From Robiginitalea sediminis (lineage in GTDB: Bacteria > Bacteroidota > Bacteroidia > Flavobacteriales > Flavobacteriaceae), in the NCBI RefSeq assembly GCF_002198115.1, contig NZ_NGNR01000003.1, forward strand, positions 491,546 to 555,545: a DNA stretch of 64,000 nucleotides, given 5' to 3'. This document shows, piece by piece, positions 8,368 through 16,766 of the stretch (within the stretch, counting starts at the first letter, position 1; each line of letters opens with the position of its first letter). The position numbers and the translations under genes are program-made. The notes under the pieces were generated by a model that saw nothing but the letters and a program-made list of their open reading frames with translations, did no database searches and had not been told where the DNA came from.

Positions 8368-9243
8368 ATGCTGGTTTCCCGTTTGCGGATGGCCGGGCTG
8401 CTGGCCCTTATCCTGACGGCTGTTGTGGGGTGTGAATCCCTGTGGAACAAACAGCCGGAGCGCACACCCATTGCCCGGGTCGGGGAGCATTACCTCTACA
8501 GGGACGATGTGGCCCCACTGCTTGCCGAGAACCTTTCCAAAGAAGACAGCGCAGCCTTTGTGACCAACCTGATCAATGTCTGGGCTACCCGGCGGTTGCT
8601 TATGGATAAAGCCCGGTTGAACCTGCCCCAGGAGCAGATTGCCGAATACGAGAAACTCATTTCGGATTACCGCACCGACCTGTATACCCGGGCCTACAAG
8701 GAAGCCCTGGTTGCGGAAGCCTCGGATACCCTGGTCCGGGATTCCGAATTGCAGGCTTTTTACGATGCGGAAAAGGAGAATTTCCGTCTGCAGGAACCCC
8801 TTGTCCAAATGCGGTTTGTGGAATTGCCCCGGCAATTCCTCAATACGGACGAGGTACGGGAACGGCTGCGACGCTTTTCGGACCAGGATGTACGATACCT
8901 GGATTCTGTAGGCGTGCAGTTCCGCAAGTTGCATTTTAACGACTCCCTTTGGGTTCAGACCTCCCGAGTTATTGCGGAAATCCCCCCTCTTACCGCCGAA
9001 AACGCCCCGGAATATTTAAAAAAGTCACAATTTTTTGAACTGGAAGACGAACAGGGGGTATATTTGGCAGAGGTGGTCGATGTGCTCGAAATCAATGACA
9101 TCGCCCCCCTTTCCTTCATTGAGCCCACCCTTCGTCAGGTACTGTTAAACCGTAGGAAAATGCGCTACCTCAGTACGCTGGAGGCGGATCTGCTCAGCGA
9201 GGCGGTACAGCGTAATGAATTTGAGATTTATGAAAAGAATTGA
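8368..9243 (+). CDS. Peptidyl-prolyl isomerase-like periplasmic foldase, lipoprotein
   Basis: A 291-residue SurA-family-like protein. From the ATG at 8368 it reads MLVSRLRMAGLLALILTAVVGCES, with a lipoprotein cleavage site before Cys22. A helical SurA-N-like part follows (residues 30-110), then a degenerate parvulin-like segment (NFRLQEPLVQMRFVELPRQF and FFELEDEQGVYLAEVVDV). It overlaps the following surA start by 14 bases, and this pairing of a divergent PPIase with SurA recurs in Bacteroidetes. Probably an outer-membrane-protein chaperone anchored at the inner or outer membrane; isomerase activity is doubtful because the catalytic core is poorly conserved. Confidence 0.8.
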   Translation: MLVSRLRMAGLLALILTAVVGCESLWNKQPERTPIARVGEHYLYRDDVAPLLAENLSKEDSAAFVTNLINVWATRRLLMDKARLNLPQEQIAEYEKLISDYRTDLYTRAYKEALVAEASDTLVRDSELQAFYDAEKENFRLQEPLVQMRFVELPRQFLNTDEVRERLRRFSDQDVRYLDSVGVQFRKLHFNDSLWVQTSRVIAEIPPLTAENAPEYLKKSQFFELEDEQGVYLAEVVDVLEINDIAPLSFIEPTLRQVLLNRRKMRYLSTLEADLLSEAVQRNEFEIYEKN

Positions 9244-10675
9244 ATTGCTATTGCCCCTGTTGCTCCTGGCGGCAGGCGTGGCCAGGGCCCAGGTCAGAGA
9301 CTCTGTGCCGGACACCCAGATTGAACCCCCTGCGGAGCTTACCCCCCCTGCGGAGATGAGTGAGAACACCGGGGCGCAACAGCGCCAGCGCGTTAAGCTG
9401 GATGGGATTGCCGCCGTTGTGGGCGATTATGTGATCCTGGATTCGGATGTGGAAAAAACCCTGATCGACCTGCGGGCCCAGGGTGCCACCGAGTCCGATG
9501 TGAACCGCTGCAGCCTGCTGGGTAAACTCCTGGAGGACCGCCTTTACGCCCACCAGGCCGTACAGGACAGTATCCTGGTCTCGGACGAGGAGGTGTACGC
9601 CACCAGCGATCGGTATATGCAGGAGTTTGAGCAGCGCCTGGGTTCTGTGGAAAAGGTGCTGGAATTCTACAACAAGGAAAGCGTGGAAGACCTGCGGGAG
9701 GAGTTGTTCCAGATCAATAAACTGCAGATGCTTTCCCAGAAGATGCAGCAGGAAATCGTTGGGGAAATCAAGGTAACTCCGGAAGAGGTACGCCAGTTCT
9801 TCCAGGCCATCCCGGAAGATGAGAAGCCCGTGTTCGGAGCAGAGCTGGAGATCTCCCAGATCGTTAAAAAGCCGGTTATTCCGGAAGAGGAGAAGCAAAA
9901 GGTCATCAACAAGCTACGGGAAATCAAACAGGACGTGGAGGACAATGGAGCCAATTTCCGCGTTAAGGCTATCCTGTTTTCCCAGGATCCCGGATCCAAA
10001 TCCAACGGTGGGTTTTACAGCATCACCCGCCAGACCCAATTTGTTAAGGAATTCAAGGATGTGGCCTTCAGCCTGCGCGAAGGCGAGATTTCCGAACCCT
10101 TTGAAACACAGTTCGGGTACCACATCATCTATATCGAAAAAATCCGGGGTCAGGAAGTGGACCTCCGGCATATCCTGATCCAGCCCGAAGTACCAGCTTC
10201 CGCTATGGAAGCGGCTCGGAAGGAGCTAGACACTATACGCAAGCACATCATGGATGGCAAATACACCTTTGCCGAAGCGGCCCGGAATTTCTCGGACGAG
10301 AAGGAGACCAAATTTGACGGTGGGTTATTGCGCAACCCCATGAACTTCGATTCCCGTTTTGAGCTGACCAAGATGGACCCCAACCTCTACAACCAGGTGC
10401 GCAACCTGAAGGACAACGAGATTTCCCTCCCCATCCGGGAAGATGACCCCAGGGGTGGTCCCTCTACTTACAAAATCCTGATGGTTTCCAACCGGTATGA
10501 CGAGCATGAGGCCGACTTTGCCCAGGACTACCTGAAGATTCAGGAGCTGGCCCTCAGGGACAAACAGTTTAAGGCCATCCGGGAATGGATACAGGAGCAC
10601 ATAGACGAGACCTATATCAGCGTAAACGGGGAATACAAGTCCTGTTCCTTCGCCAATAACTGGGTAAAAGAATAG
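9230..10675 (+). CDS. surA: Periplasmic chaperone / peptidyl-prolyl isomerase SurA
   Basis: Helps outer-membrane proteins fold on their way to the BAM complex. The ATG at 9230 gives MKRIELLLPLLLLAAGVARAQ, a signal peptide; the in-frame ATG five codons earlier puts non-signal residues in front. A SurA-N helical domain spans about residues 45-165, followed by two parvulin domains: residues about 195-305 (GGFYSITRQTQFVKEF, PFETQFGYHIIYI) and about 310-420 (LRHILIQPE, GGLLRNPM). At 481 residues the length is normal. It overlaps the upstream PPIase-like gene and is two bases from moxR. Confidence 0.93.
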   Translation: MKRIELLLPLLLLAAGVARAQVRDSVPDTQIEPPAELTPPAEMSENTGAQQRQRVKLDGIAAVVGDYVILDSDVEKTLIDLRAQGATESDVNRCSLLGKLLEDRLYAHQAVQDSILVSDEEVYATSDRYMQEFEQRLGSVEKVLEFYNKESVEDLREELFQINKLQMLSQKMQQEIVGEIKVTPEEVRQFFQAIPEDEKPVFGAELEISQIVKKPVIPEEEKQKVINKLREIKQDVEDNGANFRVKAILFSQDPGSKSNGGFYSITRQTQFVKEFKDVAFSLREGEISEPFETQFGYHIIYIEKIRGQEVDLRHILIQPEVPASAMEAARKELDTIRKHIMDGKYTFAEAARNFSDEKETKFDGGLLRNPMNFDSRFELTKMDPNLYNQVRNLKDNEISLPIREDDPRGGPSTYKILMVSNRYDEHEADFAQDYLKIQELALRDKQFKAIREWIQEHIDETYISVNGEYKSCSFANNWVKE

Positions 10676-10676
10676 T

Positions 10677-11630
10677 ATGTCCGACGTAGCTGCCCTGGAA
10701 CGGCTGGTGGTAAAACACCAGGAGCTCAAAAGGGAAATCGCGAAAGTAATTGTGGGCCAGCAGGCTGCAGTAGACCAGATATTGTGGTCTATCTACACCG
10801 GGGGGCATTCCCTGCTTATCGGGGTACCCGGCCTGGCCAAGACCCTTATGGTCAATACCATTGCCAGGACCCTGGGTCTGGACTTCAAGCGGATCCAGTT
10901 TACCCCGGATCTGATGCCTTCGGACATTTTGGGTAGCGAGATCCTGGACGAACACCGCAAGTTCCACTTTGTTAAGGGCCCCGTTTTTGCCAATATCATC
11001 CTGGCCGATGAAATCAACAGGACCCCGCCCAAAACCCAGGCAGCCCTCCTGGAAGCCATGCAGGAGAAGGCTGTAACTATTACGGGTCAGCGCTACCAGC
11101 TGCCCCGCCCGTATTTCGTTCTGGCCACCCAGAACCCTATAGAGCAGGAGGGGACCTACCCCTTGCCCGAAGCCCAGCTGGACCGGTTTATGTTCGCCAT
11201 AGAACTTACTTACCCCAGCGTGGAGGAGGAAATCGAGGTGGTAAAGACCACCACAGACGACACCGAACCCGAATTGAAAACCCTTTTCCAGGCCGAGGAA
11301 CTACTGGAGGTCCAGCACCTGGTGCGGCGGATCCCGGTGGCCGATAACGTTGTGCGCTACGCCGTGGAACTGGCCCAGAAAACACGCCCGGGCCAGCCCG
11401 GGGTACCAGACCTGGTTAACGAATACCTGGATTGGGGCGCCGGGCCCCGGGCCTCCCAGAACCTGGTACTGGCTGCCAAGGCCCACGCTGCGGTAGACGG
11501 GCGTTTCTCCCCGGATATCTCAGATGTGAAGGCGGTTTCCATGGGCATCCTCAGGCACCGCATCCTCAGGAACTACAAGGCAGAAGCAGAAGGCATTACC
11601 GATGCCGATATCATAGGCAAGCTCCTCTGA
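10677..11630 (+). CDS. MoxR-family AAA+ ATPase
   Basis: A 317-residue ATPase expected to act as a chaperone-like motor in maturing partner protein complexes. Walker A is GVPGLAKT near residue 48, Walker B is ILADEINRTPPKTQAALLEAMQE near residue 107, and the sensor region ATQNPIEQEGTYPLPEAQLDRF is canonical. MoxR genes usually precede DUF58 and VWA-domain genes, but here a terminator follows directly and no partners are adjacent. It is translated as the last gene of the PPIase-surA unit. Confidence 0.95.
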   Translation: MSDVAALERLVVKHQELKREIAKVIVGQQAAVDQILWSIYTGGHSLLIGVPGLAKTLMVNTIARTLGLDFKRIQFTPDLMPSDILGSEILDEHRKFHFVKGPVFANIILADEINRTPPKTQAALLEAMQEKAVTITGQRYQLPRPYFVLATQNPIEQEGTYPLPEAQLDRFMFAIELTYPSVEEEIEVVKTTTDDTEPELKTLFQAEELLEVQHLVRRIPVADNVVRYAVELAQKTRPGQPGVPDLVNEYLDWGAGPRASQNLVLAAKAHAAVDGRFSPDISDVKAVSMGILRHRILRNYKAEAEGITDADIIGKLL

Positions 11631-11640
11631 AACAAAAAAA

Positions 11641-11660
11641 CCGGCCGTTTGGCCGGTTTT
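11641..11660 (+). terminator. Bidirectional terminator between moxR and the CHRD-like gene
   Basis: CCGGCC GTTT GGCCGG followed by TTTT and preceded by a run of seven A, so it can end transcripts from both converging genes. Confidence 0.85.
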
Positions 11661-11678
11661 CTTCATTTAAAGCTATTC

Positions 11679-12158
11679 CTAGAAGGCATTGGACCCGATG
11701 TCTACCTGGGCAATCACATTCTCCGGCAATTGCTCGGATTGGTAGATGTTGATGTGGCCGTCAAAGGTCATTAGTTCGTCGAAACTAATGGCGGTGCCAT
11801 TGTCCAGTTGGGTGATGACCGTTTCACTAATCTGGCATTCGCATGCATTCAGGGTAATGGCCACCGCTCCGCCTTCCGCTACACTGTTGTAATGAACTGC
11901 GGCAGGGTGCAGGCCTTCAGGGCCGGCCGTGAGTTCAATGTAAATGGTGGAGGTTCCATTGTCGTTTCGGATCAGCTCGGCAGTTCCCGCCGCTCCGGAG
12001 CCGTTCGCCGCTACCAGGTTGTAGGTAACGCGTTCTACGGGATCGGGTTCAGGATCGGGGTTGCTGTCGGGATCGGGGGTTTTTCCGTCGTCGCTTTTGC
12101 TGCAGGCCAATGCGAGGGATAGCAAAAGCAGCAGCAGGATTTTTGGGGCATTTTTCAT
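11679..12158 (-). CDS. CHRD-domain-like lipoprotein
   Basis: A 159-residue cell-surface lipoprotein starting MKNAPKILLLLLLSLALACSKSDD, with the lipobox LALAC. A short acidic Pro/Asp linker (TPDPDSNPDPEPDP) follows, then a beta-rich CHRD-like domain: GSGAAGTAELIRNDNGTSTI, an LHPAAVHYNS histidine motif and DGHINIYQSE near the end. CHRD domains are immunoglobulin-like modules first seen in chordin; their bacterial function is not settled. Two cysteines in NACECQ could form a disulfide. The start at 12158 is preferred because upstream codons are not signal-like. Confidence 0.75.
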   Translation of the reverse strand: MKNAPKILLLLLLSLALACSKSDDGKTPDPDSNPDPEPDPVERVTYNLVAANGSGAAGTAELIRNDNGTSTIYIELTAGPEGLHPAAVHYNSVAEGGAVAITLNACECQISETVITQLDNGTAISFDELMTFDGHINIYQSEQLPENVIAQVDIGSNAF

Positions 12159-12518
12159 TTTCAAAAGGTTAATAGGTACTATAAATGTATTGGGGAAACC
12201 TATGGGTAAAGGTATATGTTCCATGAAATACAACTTCTATCGACGAATGAAACTTATCAACCCACTAATCAACTGATTTCCGTAATGAAAGGCGTTTTGG
12301 CGGGGCATGGTTTTCCCCGGTTTTCGGGGTCCTGAACAGAAGCCACCCTGTATTGCCGCAATACCGGTTTCCCTGCCAGAGAAGGCCAGGTTTGGACAAG
12401 GAAGGCATGCCGAATTTGCCGATTTCACAAATCGGTGGCTCCCGGTCCGATAATAGTTTTAATTCCCTGCTGTTTTTAGTACTTTTGGAGCTATTCGAAA
12501 CCCGAAAAATTTTAGAGA
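12159..12518. other. Non-coding spacer between divergent CHRD-like and aconitase genes
   Basis: About 360 bases with no coding sequence that I can support; it is more A/T-rich at its two ends. It holds the aconitase -7 element described separately and presumably the promoter of the CHRD-like gene, for which I see no clean TAnnTTTG box. No convincing dyad or RNA structure was found. Confidence 0.6.
12480..12487 (+). promoter_or_regulatory. -7 promoter element of aconitase
   Basis: TACTTTTG is a perfect match to TAnnTTTG. The -33 region is only T-rich (TTTTA at about 12457-12461). Transcription would start near 12493, leaving a leader of about 25 bases without a Shine-Dalgarno sequence. Confidence 0.6.
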
Positions 12519-14789
12519 ATGGCATTCGACATAGATATGATCCAAAAAGTCTACCAGGCCATGCCCGGCCGCGTGGACGCTGCCCGCAAACTCGTGGGCA
12601 AACCCCTGACCCTCGCGGAGAAAATCCTGTACGCTCACCTTTGGGACGGTACCCCGACCCGGGTTTTTGAAAGGGGAAAGGATTACGTCGATTTTGCCCC
12701 GGACCGGGTAGCCTGCCAGGATGCCACGGCCCAGATGGCGCTGCTGCAGTTTATGCACGCCGGAAAACCCAAGGTTGCGGTACCCACAACGGTGCACTGC
12801 GACCACCTGATTCAAGCCAAGGTAGGCGCCGAAAAAGATTTAAAGCGGGCCAATGAAACCAGCAACGAGGTCTTTGATTTCCTCGGCTCGGTATCGAATA
12901 AATACGGAATCGGCTTCTGGAAGCCCGGAGCAGGGATTATCCACCAGGTGGTCCTGGAGAACTATGCCTTCCCCGGCGGGATGATGATCGGAACGGATTC
13001 CCATACCGTAAACGCAGGGGGCCTCGGAATGGTGGCCATAGGCGTAGGCGGCGCCGATGCTGTGGATGTGATGGCCGGGATGGCATGGGAACTTAAATTC
13101 CCGAAACTGATCGGAGTAAAACTCACCGGGAAGCTCTCCGGGTGGACCGCCCCCAAGGATGTCATCCTGAAGGTGGCCGATATCCTAACCGTTAAGGGAG
13201 GTACCGGTGCCATCATCGAATATTTCGGGGAAGGGGCTACTTCCATGTCCTGTACCGGGAAGGGAACCATCTGCAACATGGGCGCAGAAGTTGGAGCCAC
13301 AACCTCCACCTTCGGATACGACGACTCCATGGACCGCTACCTGCGCGCCACCGGGCGGGCGGATGTGGCCGATGCTGCCAAAGCGGTGGCGCCATACCTC
13401 ACCGCAGACCCTGAGGTCTATGCGAACCCGGAGGCCTATTTCGACCAGGTCATAGAGATTGACCTGAATACCCTGGAGCCCCACCTGAACGGGCCCTTTA
13501 CGCCGGACCTGGCCACTCCCATCTCCAAGATGTCGGAAGCCGCCAGGGAAAACGACTGGCCCCTCAAGGTAGAGGTAGGCCTGATCGGCTCCTGTACCAA
13601 CTCTTCCTATGAGGATATTTCACGGGCTGCCTCTCTGGCCAAACAAGTGGCTGAAAAGAACTTGAAGACCAAAGCGGACTTCACCATTACCCCCGGTTCC
13701 GAGCAGGTGCGCTACACCATAGAGCGGGACGGGTTTATCGATACGTTCAACAACATCGGGGCTACGGTCTTCGCCAATGCCTGCGGACCATGTATCGGGA
13801 TGTGGGACCGCTATGGAGACAAAGCTGCACAGGGGCCGCGCAACACCATCGTGCACTCCTTTAACCGCAACTTTGCCAAGCGGGCAGACGGCAACCCCAA
13901 TACGCTCGCGTTTGTGGGGTCACCGGAATTGGTTACGGCCATAGCCATTGCCGGGCGTCTGGATTTTAACCCCTTAACCGACACCCTCATCAATGAAGAT
14001 GGGCAAGAGGTACGTCTGGATGAGCCTCGGGGCTATGAGTTACCGCCAGAAGGTTTTGCAGTGGAAGACGCCGGATTTGTTGCCCCCATGGCCGATGGCA
14101 GCGGGGTGGAAGTAATCGTGGCCGAAGACAGCGAGCGCCTGCAGTTGCTGGAGCCCTTTGAACCCATCCGCCCGGAATCCCTGCAGGGGATGAAGCTTTT
14201 GATAAAAGCCTTCGGCAAATGCACCACCGACCATATCTCCATGGCCGGGCCCTGGCTGCGCTTCCGGGGCCACCTGGACAATATTGCCAACAACACCCTT
14301 ATCGGTGCCGTAAACGCCTTTAACAAGAAGACCAATTTTGTCAAAAACCAGCTCACCGGCGAATATGGCGGAGTCCCCGATACCCAGCGGGCCTACAAGG
14401 CCAAGGGGATCAAAACCCTGGTAGTGGGCGACCACAACTACGGAGAGGGGTCCTCCCGCGAGCATGCGGCCATGCAGCCGCGCCACCTCGGGGTGGCTGC
14501 CGTACTGGTGAAGTCCTTTGCCCGTATCCACGAAACCAACCTGAAGAAGCAGGGGATGTTGGCGCTGACTTTTGCCAACGAGGCCGATTACGACAAAATC
14601 CAGGAAGACGATACCTTCAACTTTGTGGATATCGATGCCTTTGCGCCGGATAAACCGCTTACCATTGAAGTGGTCCATGCCGATGGCAGCACCGATACCA
14701 TTATCGCCAACCATTCCTATAACAACACCCAGATCCAGTGGTTCCGGGAAGGTTCGGCCCTGAACCTGATTAAAAAGGAAAACGCCTGA
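12519..14789 (+). CDS. acnA: Aconitate hydratase
   Basis: TCA-cycle enzyme converting citrate to isocitrate through a 4Fe-4S cluster. The 756-residue length and opening match the mitochondrial-type aconitase found in Bacteroidetes. Cluster cysteines are seen in [13 protein letters not shown] (near residue 357) and [11 protein letters not shown] (near residues 420-423). The C-terminal swivel domain carries the active-site loop [19 protein letters not shown]. It stands alone between its own promoter and a strong terminator. The symbol follows common usage for this branch. Confidence 0.96.
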   Translation: MAFDIDMIQKVYQAMPGRVDAARKLVGKPLTLAEKILYAHLWDGTPTRVFERGKDYVDFAPDRVACQDATAQMALLQFMHAGKPKVAVPTTVHCDHLIQAKVGAEKDLKRANETSNEVFDFLGSVSNKYGIGFWKPGAGIIHQVVLENYAFPGGMMIGTDSHTVNAGGLGMVAIGVGGADAVDVMAGMAWELKFPKLIGVKLTGKLSGWTAPKDVILKVADILTVKGGTGAIIEYFGEGATSMSCTGKGTICNMGAEVGATTSTFGYDDSMDRYLRATGRADVADAAKAVAPYLTADPEVYANPEAYFDQVIEIDLNTLEPHLNGPFTPDLATPISKMSEAARENDWPLKVEVGLIGSCTNSSYEDISRAASLAKQVAEKNLKTKADFTITPGSEQVRYTIERDGFIDTFNNIGATVFANACGPCIGMWDRYGDKAAQGPRNTIVHSFNRNFAKRADGNPNTLAFVGSPELVTAIAIAGRLDFNPLTDTLINEDGQEVRLDEPRGYELPPEGFAVEDAGFVAPMADGSGVEVIVAEDSERLQLLEPFEPIRPESLQGMKLLIKAFGKCTTDHISMAGPWLRFRGHLDNIANNTLIGAVNAFNKKTNFVKNQLTGEYGGVPDTQRAYKAKGIKTLVVGDHNYGEGSSREHAAMQPRHLGVAAVLVKSFARIHETNLKKQGMLALTFANEADYDKIQEDDTFNFVDIDAFAPDKPLTIEVVHADGSTDTIIANHSYNNTQIQWFREGSALNLIKKENA

Positions 14790-14800
14790 TGCTAACCTAA

Positions 14801-14828
14801 AGCCCCCGCCCAGGCGGGGGCTTTTTTT
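14801..14828 (+). terminator. Terminator of the aconitase gene
   Basis: AGCCCCCGC (14801-14809) pairs with GCGGGGGCT (14814-14822) around a four-base loop and is followed by seven T. Confidence 0.92.
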
Positions 14829-14835
14829 CTATCCC

Positions 14836-15399
14836 ATGGCCCAGATAAAGCGAAAGACCCTCCTGAATATCCTGCTGATAGGCGTGGTCCTGTCTTTTTT
14901 TGTCACCCCTCTGGGGCACCACTCCAAGCTCCTGCTAATGGAGCTCTTTGCCTTTGCACCGTCTGAACTGCCACAAGGGGAGCGACCAACCCTGGCTTCC
15001 TACGACTGGACCCTGAAAGATGCTTCCTGGGAGTTTTTCAATTTCAGGCAGTCCCAGGATCGGGTTGTAGTCCTGAACTTCTGGGCATCCTGGCGCCTGC
15101 CCTGCCTGCCCGAGCTGCGCAGTATGCAGGCCTTATACGAGGACTACGCGGGCAAGGTGGATTTCTACATCATTACCGACGAGGAGCGGGAGCCGGTAGA
15201 GGCCTTTATGGAGGAACACGGCTTCACCTTCCCGGTTACCTATCTCATTATTGGCGAGCCCAGCCCGGTTGAGACCCAGGATCCTCCGCGTTCCTATGTC
15301 ATAGACCGCAACGGGGCCATAGTGGTGGCCGAGGAGGGCATCTCCGACTGGGATTCCCGTAAGGTCCGGGACTTGCTGGACCGGTTGTTACGCCAGTAG
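14836..15399 (+). CDS. TlpA-like thioredoxin-fold protein with incomplete CxxC
   Basis: A 187-residue membrane-anchored protein: an N-terminal hydrophobic segment at residues 8-25, then a thioredoxin fold (RVVVLNFWASWRLPCLPELRS). The usual WCxxC redox pair is WRLPC here: the first cysteine is Arg87 and only Cys90 remains, so ordinary dithiol exchange is not expected. The fold's cis-proline region (FTFPVTYLI) and the PRSYVIDRNGAIV strand are intact. It starts only eight bases after the aconitase terminator and 10 bases before the crtA-like gene, so those two genes form a unit. A redox-independent or mixed-disulfide role is possible. Confidence 0.82.
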   Translation: MAQIKRKTLLNILLIGVVLSFFVTPLGHHSKLLLMELFAFAPSELPQGERPTLASYDWTLKDASWEFFNFRQSQDRVVVLNFWASWRLPCLPELRSMQALYEDYAGKVDFYIITDEEREPVEAFMEEHGFTFPVTYLIIGEPSPVETQDPPRSYVIDRNGAIVVAEEGISDWDSRKVRDLLDRLLRQ

Positions 15400-15409
15400 G
15401 TGCCGTGCC

Positions 15410-16141
15410 ATGCCAGCCATGACCACCATAACGCTATTTCGGTATACCGGTTTGAGCAATCAATTCTGGGCGCTTTCCCAGATGGGCCTGGCCCCCGGAA
15501 GGCTTAAGAATGTCCCCGGCCAGACTTTTTTCAAGATGCTGGGCACGGGCCGCTCGGGCTTCAGTACCAGGCCGGACTGGGGGGTGTACGCCTTGTTACA
15601 GACCTGGCATGATGAAGGCGATGCCACGCATTTCCTGGATTCCCACACCATAATGTGCGCCTTCCGGGAGCGTGCCTCGGAACACCTGACTCTGTTTATG
15701 CGCCCCTTGCGATCCCACGGCAAATGGGATGGCCGCAATCCGTTTGTAGCATCCCCAACAGGTGCCAGCACCGGTCCGGTGGCGGTGCTGACCCGGGCCA
15801 CCATCCGCAAGCGGTACCTCTACCGGTTTTGGAAGTATGTCCCCTCTGCCCAGCGCCCCCTGGTATCCATGCCGGGGTTACTCTATAGCAAAGGGGTTGG
15901 GGAAACCCCATTTATCGACATGGCTACTTTCAGTCTATGGGAAAACGCCGAAGCTATGGAAAGCTATGCCTACGGGACCGATGCGCATAAAGTAGCTATC
16001 CGAAAAACCCGGGAGCTGGGATGGTACCGGGAAGAGCTTTTTGCCCGGTTCCTGCCCTACCGCGCGGTAGGAAGCTGGGCCGATATTCCCGACCTGGGAC
16101 TATTCAGGGAAGGCCCGGATAGTAAAGGGCAAGGGATATAA
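15410..16141 (+). CDS. CrtA-family (spheroidene monooxygenase-like) carotenoid hydroxylase
   Basis: A 243-residue protein with the CrtA family core QTFFKMLGTGRSGFSTRPDWGVYALL at residues about 38-65 (key positions LGTGRSGFS and PDWGVYAL) and VLTRATIRKRYLYRFWKYVP later. In purple bacteria CrtA adds a 2-keto group to spheroidene; marine flavobacterial homologues are known to hydroxylate C-2 of the acyclic end, the step that turns saproxanthin-type into myxol-type carotenoids. Its location against the crt operon supports that role. A second ATG three codons in is an alternative start. Its last 38 bases overlap the end of cruF on the other strand. Confidence 0.85.
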   Translation: MPAMTTITLFRYTGLSNQFWALSQMGLAPGRLKNVPGQTFFKMLGTGRSGFSTRPDWGVYALLQTWHDEGDATHFLDSHTIMCAFRERASEHLTLFMRPLRSHGKWDGRNPFVASPTGASTGPVAVLTRATIRKRYLYRFWKYVPSAQRPLVSMPGLLYSKGVGETPFIDMATFSLWENAEAMESYAYGTDAHKVAIRKTRELGWYREELFARFLPYRAVGSWADIPDLGLFREGPDSKGQGI

Positions 16142-16766
16142 AGAAGACAAATTGCGCACCCAACAGGTGCAGGGAGAATTCCTGGTTTCCCCGGATTTTC
16201 AGGGCATGGTAGCACCCCTGAAAGAGTAGAGCCAACACCAGCCAGCAGATATAATTCCACAGGGGTGGATGCCCCCCGACAAAGGTCCAGTACCCTAGTG
16301 CCGGAGCCAGTTGTTCCAGGAAGAAATCCAGACTTACCATCAGCAGCCCGCCGATGAGGACCTGCCAGGCCATGGACAGCTTCCAGTACTGACTCACGCT
16401 GCCGCTGGCCATACTTAGCAAGGCCCAGTTGATCCCGATGAGATAGGGCACCCCATCCAGTTTGGGACCGAGGTTCTCGCCGTAGGAATAGGATCCGAAC
16501 AGGTACCCGGTATGGACCCCAATCCACTCGGCCCCTATGCCGCAAACCACAATCAGGGCAAACAAGCATGACTTTTTCAGGGTGTTCACCGGAAATACCC
16601 AGAGGAATAACCCGGCGCAGAGGATCAGGTTCAGGGGTGTTTTGGGAATAAACCACTCGGCCCCGCCCAGCAGGATTCCCACCAGGCCGCTCAGGTGGAA
16701 CAGCCATATCAGGAAGATACCAGCCTTGGTTCTGTGACGGTTTAACAGGGTAACGAGGTTCTTCAT
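16104..16766 (-). CDS. cruF: Carotenoid 1,2-hydratase CruF
   Basis: A 220-residue polytopic membrane protein (about seven hydrophobic segments) of the CruF/DUF422 family, which adds water across the terminal double bond to make the 1'-hydroxy group of gamma-carotene-derived pigments. Characteristic stretches are AEWIGVHTGYLFGSYSYG, GPKLDGVPYLIGINW and LDFFLEQLAPALGYW. The ATG at 16766 overlaps the crtD stop by four bases, so it is the last gene of the crt operon; the longer upstream start would lie inside crtD. The 3' end overlaps the crtA-like gene. Confidence 0.9.
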   Translation of the reverse strand: MKNLVTLLNRHRTKAGIFLIWLFHLSGLVGILLGGAEWFIPKTPLNLILCAGLFLWVFPVNTLKKSCLFALIVVCGIGAEWIGVHTGYLFGSYSYGENLGPKLDGVPYLIGINWALLSMASGSVSQYWKLSMAWQVLIGGLLMVSLDFFLEQLAPALGYWTFVGGHPPLWNYICWLVLALLFQGCYHALKIRGNQEFSLHLLGAQFVFFISLALYYPGLP

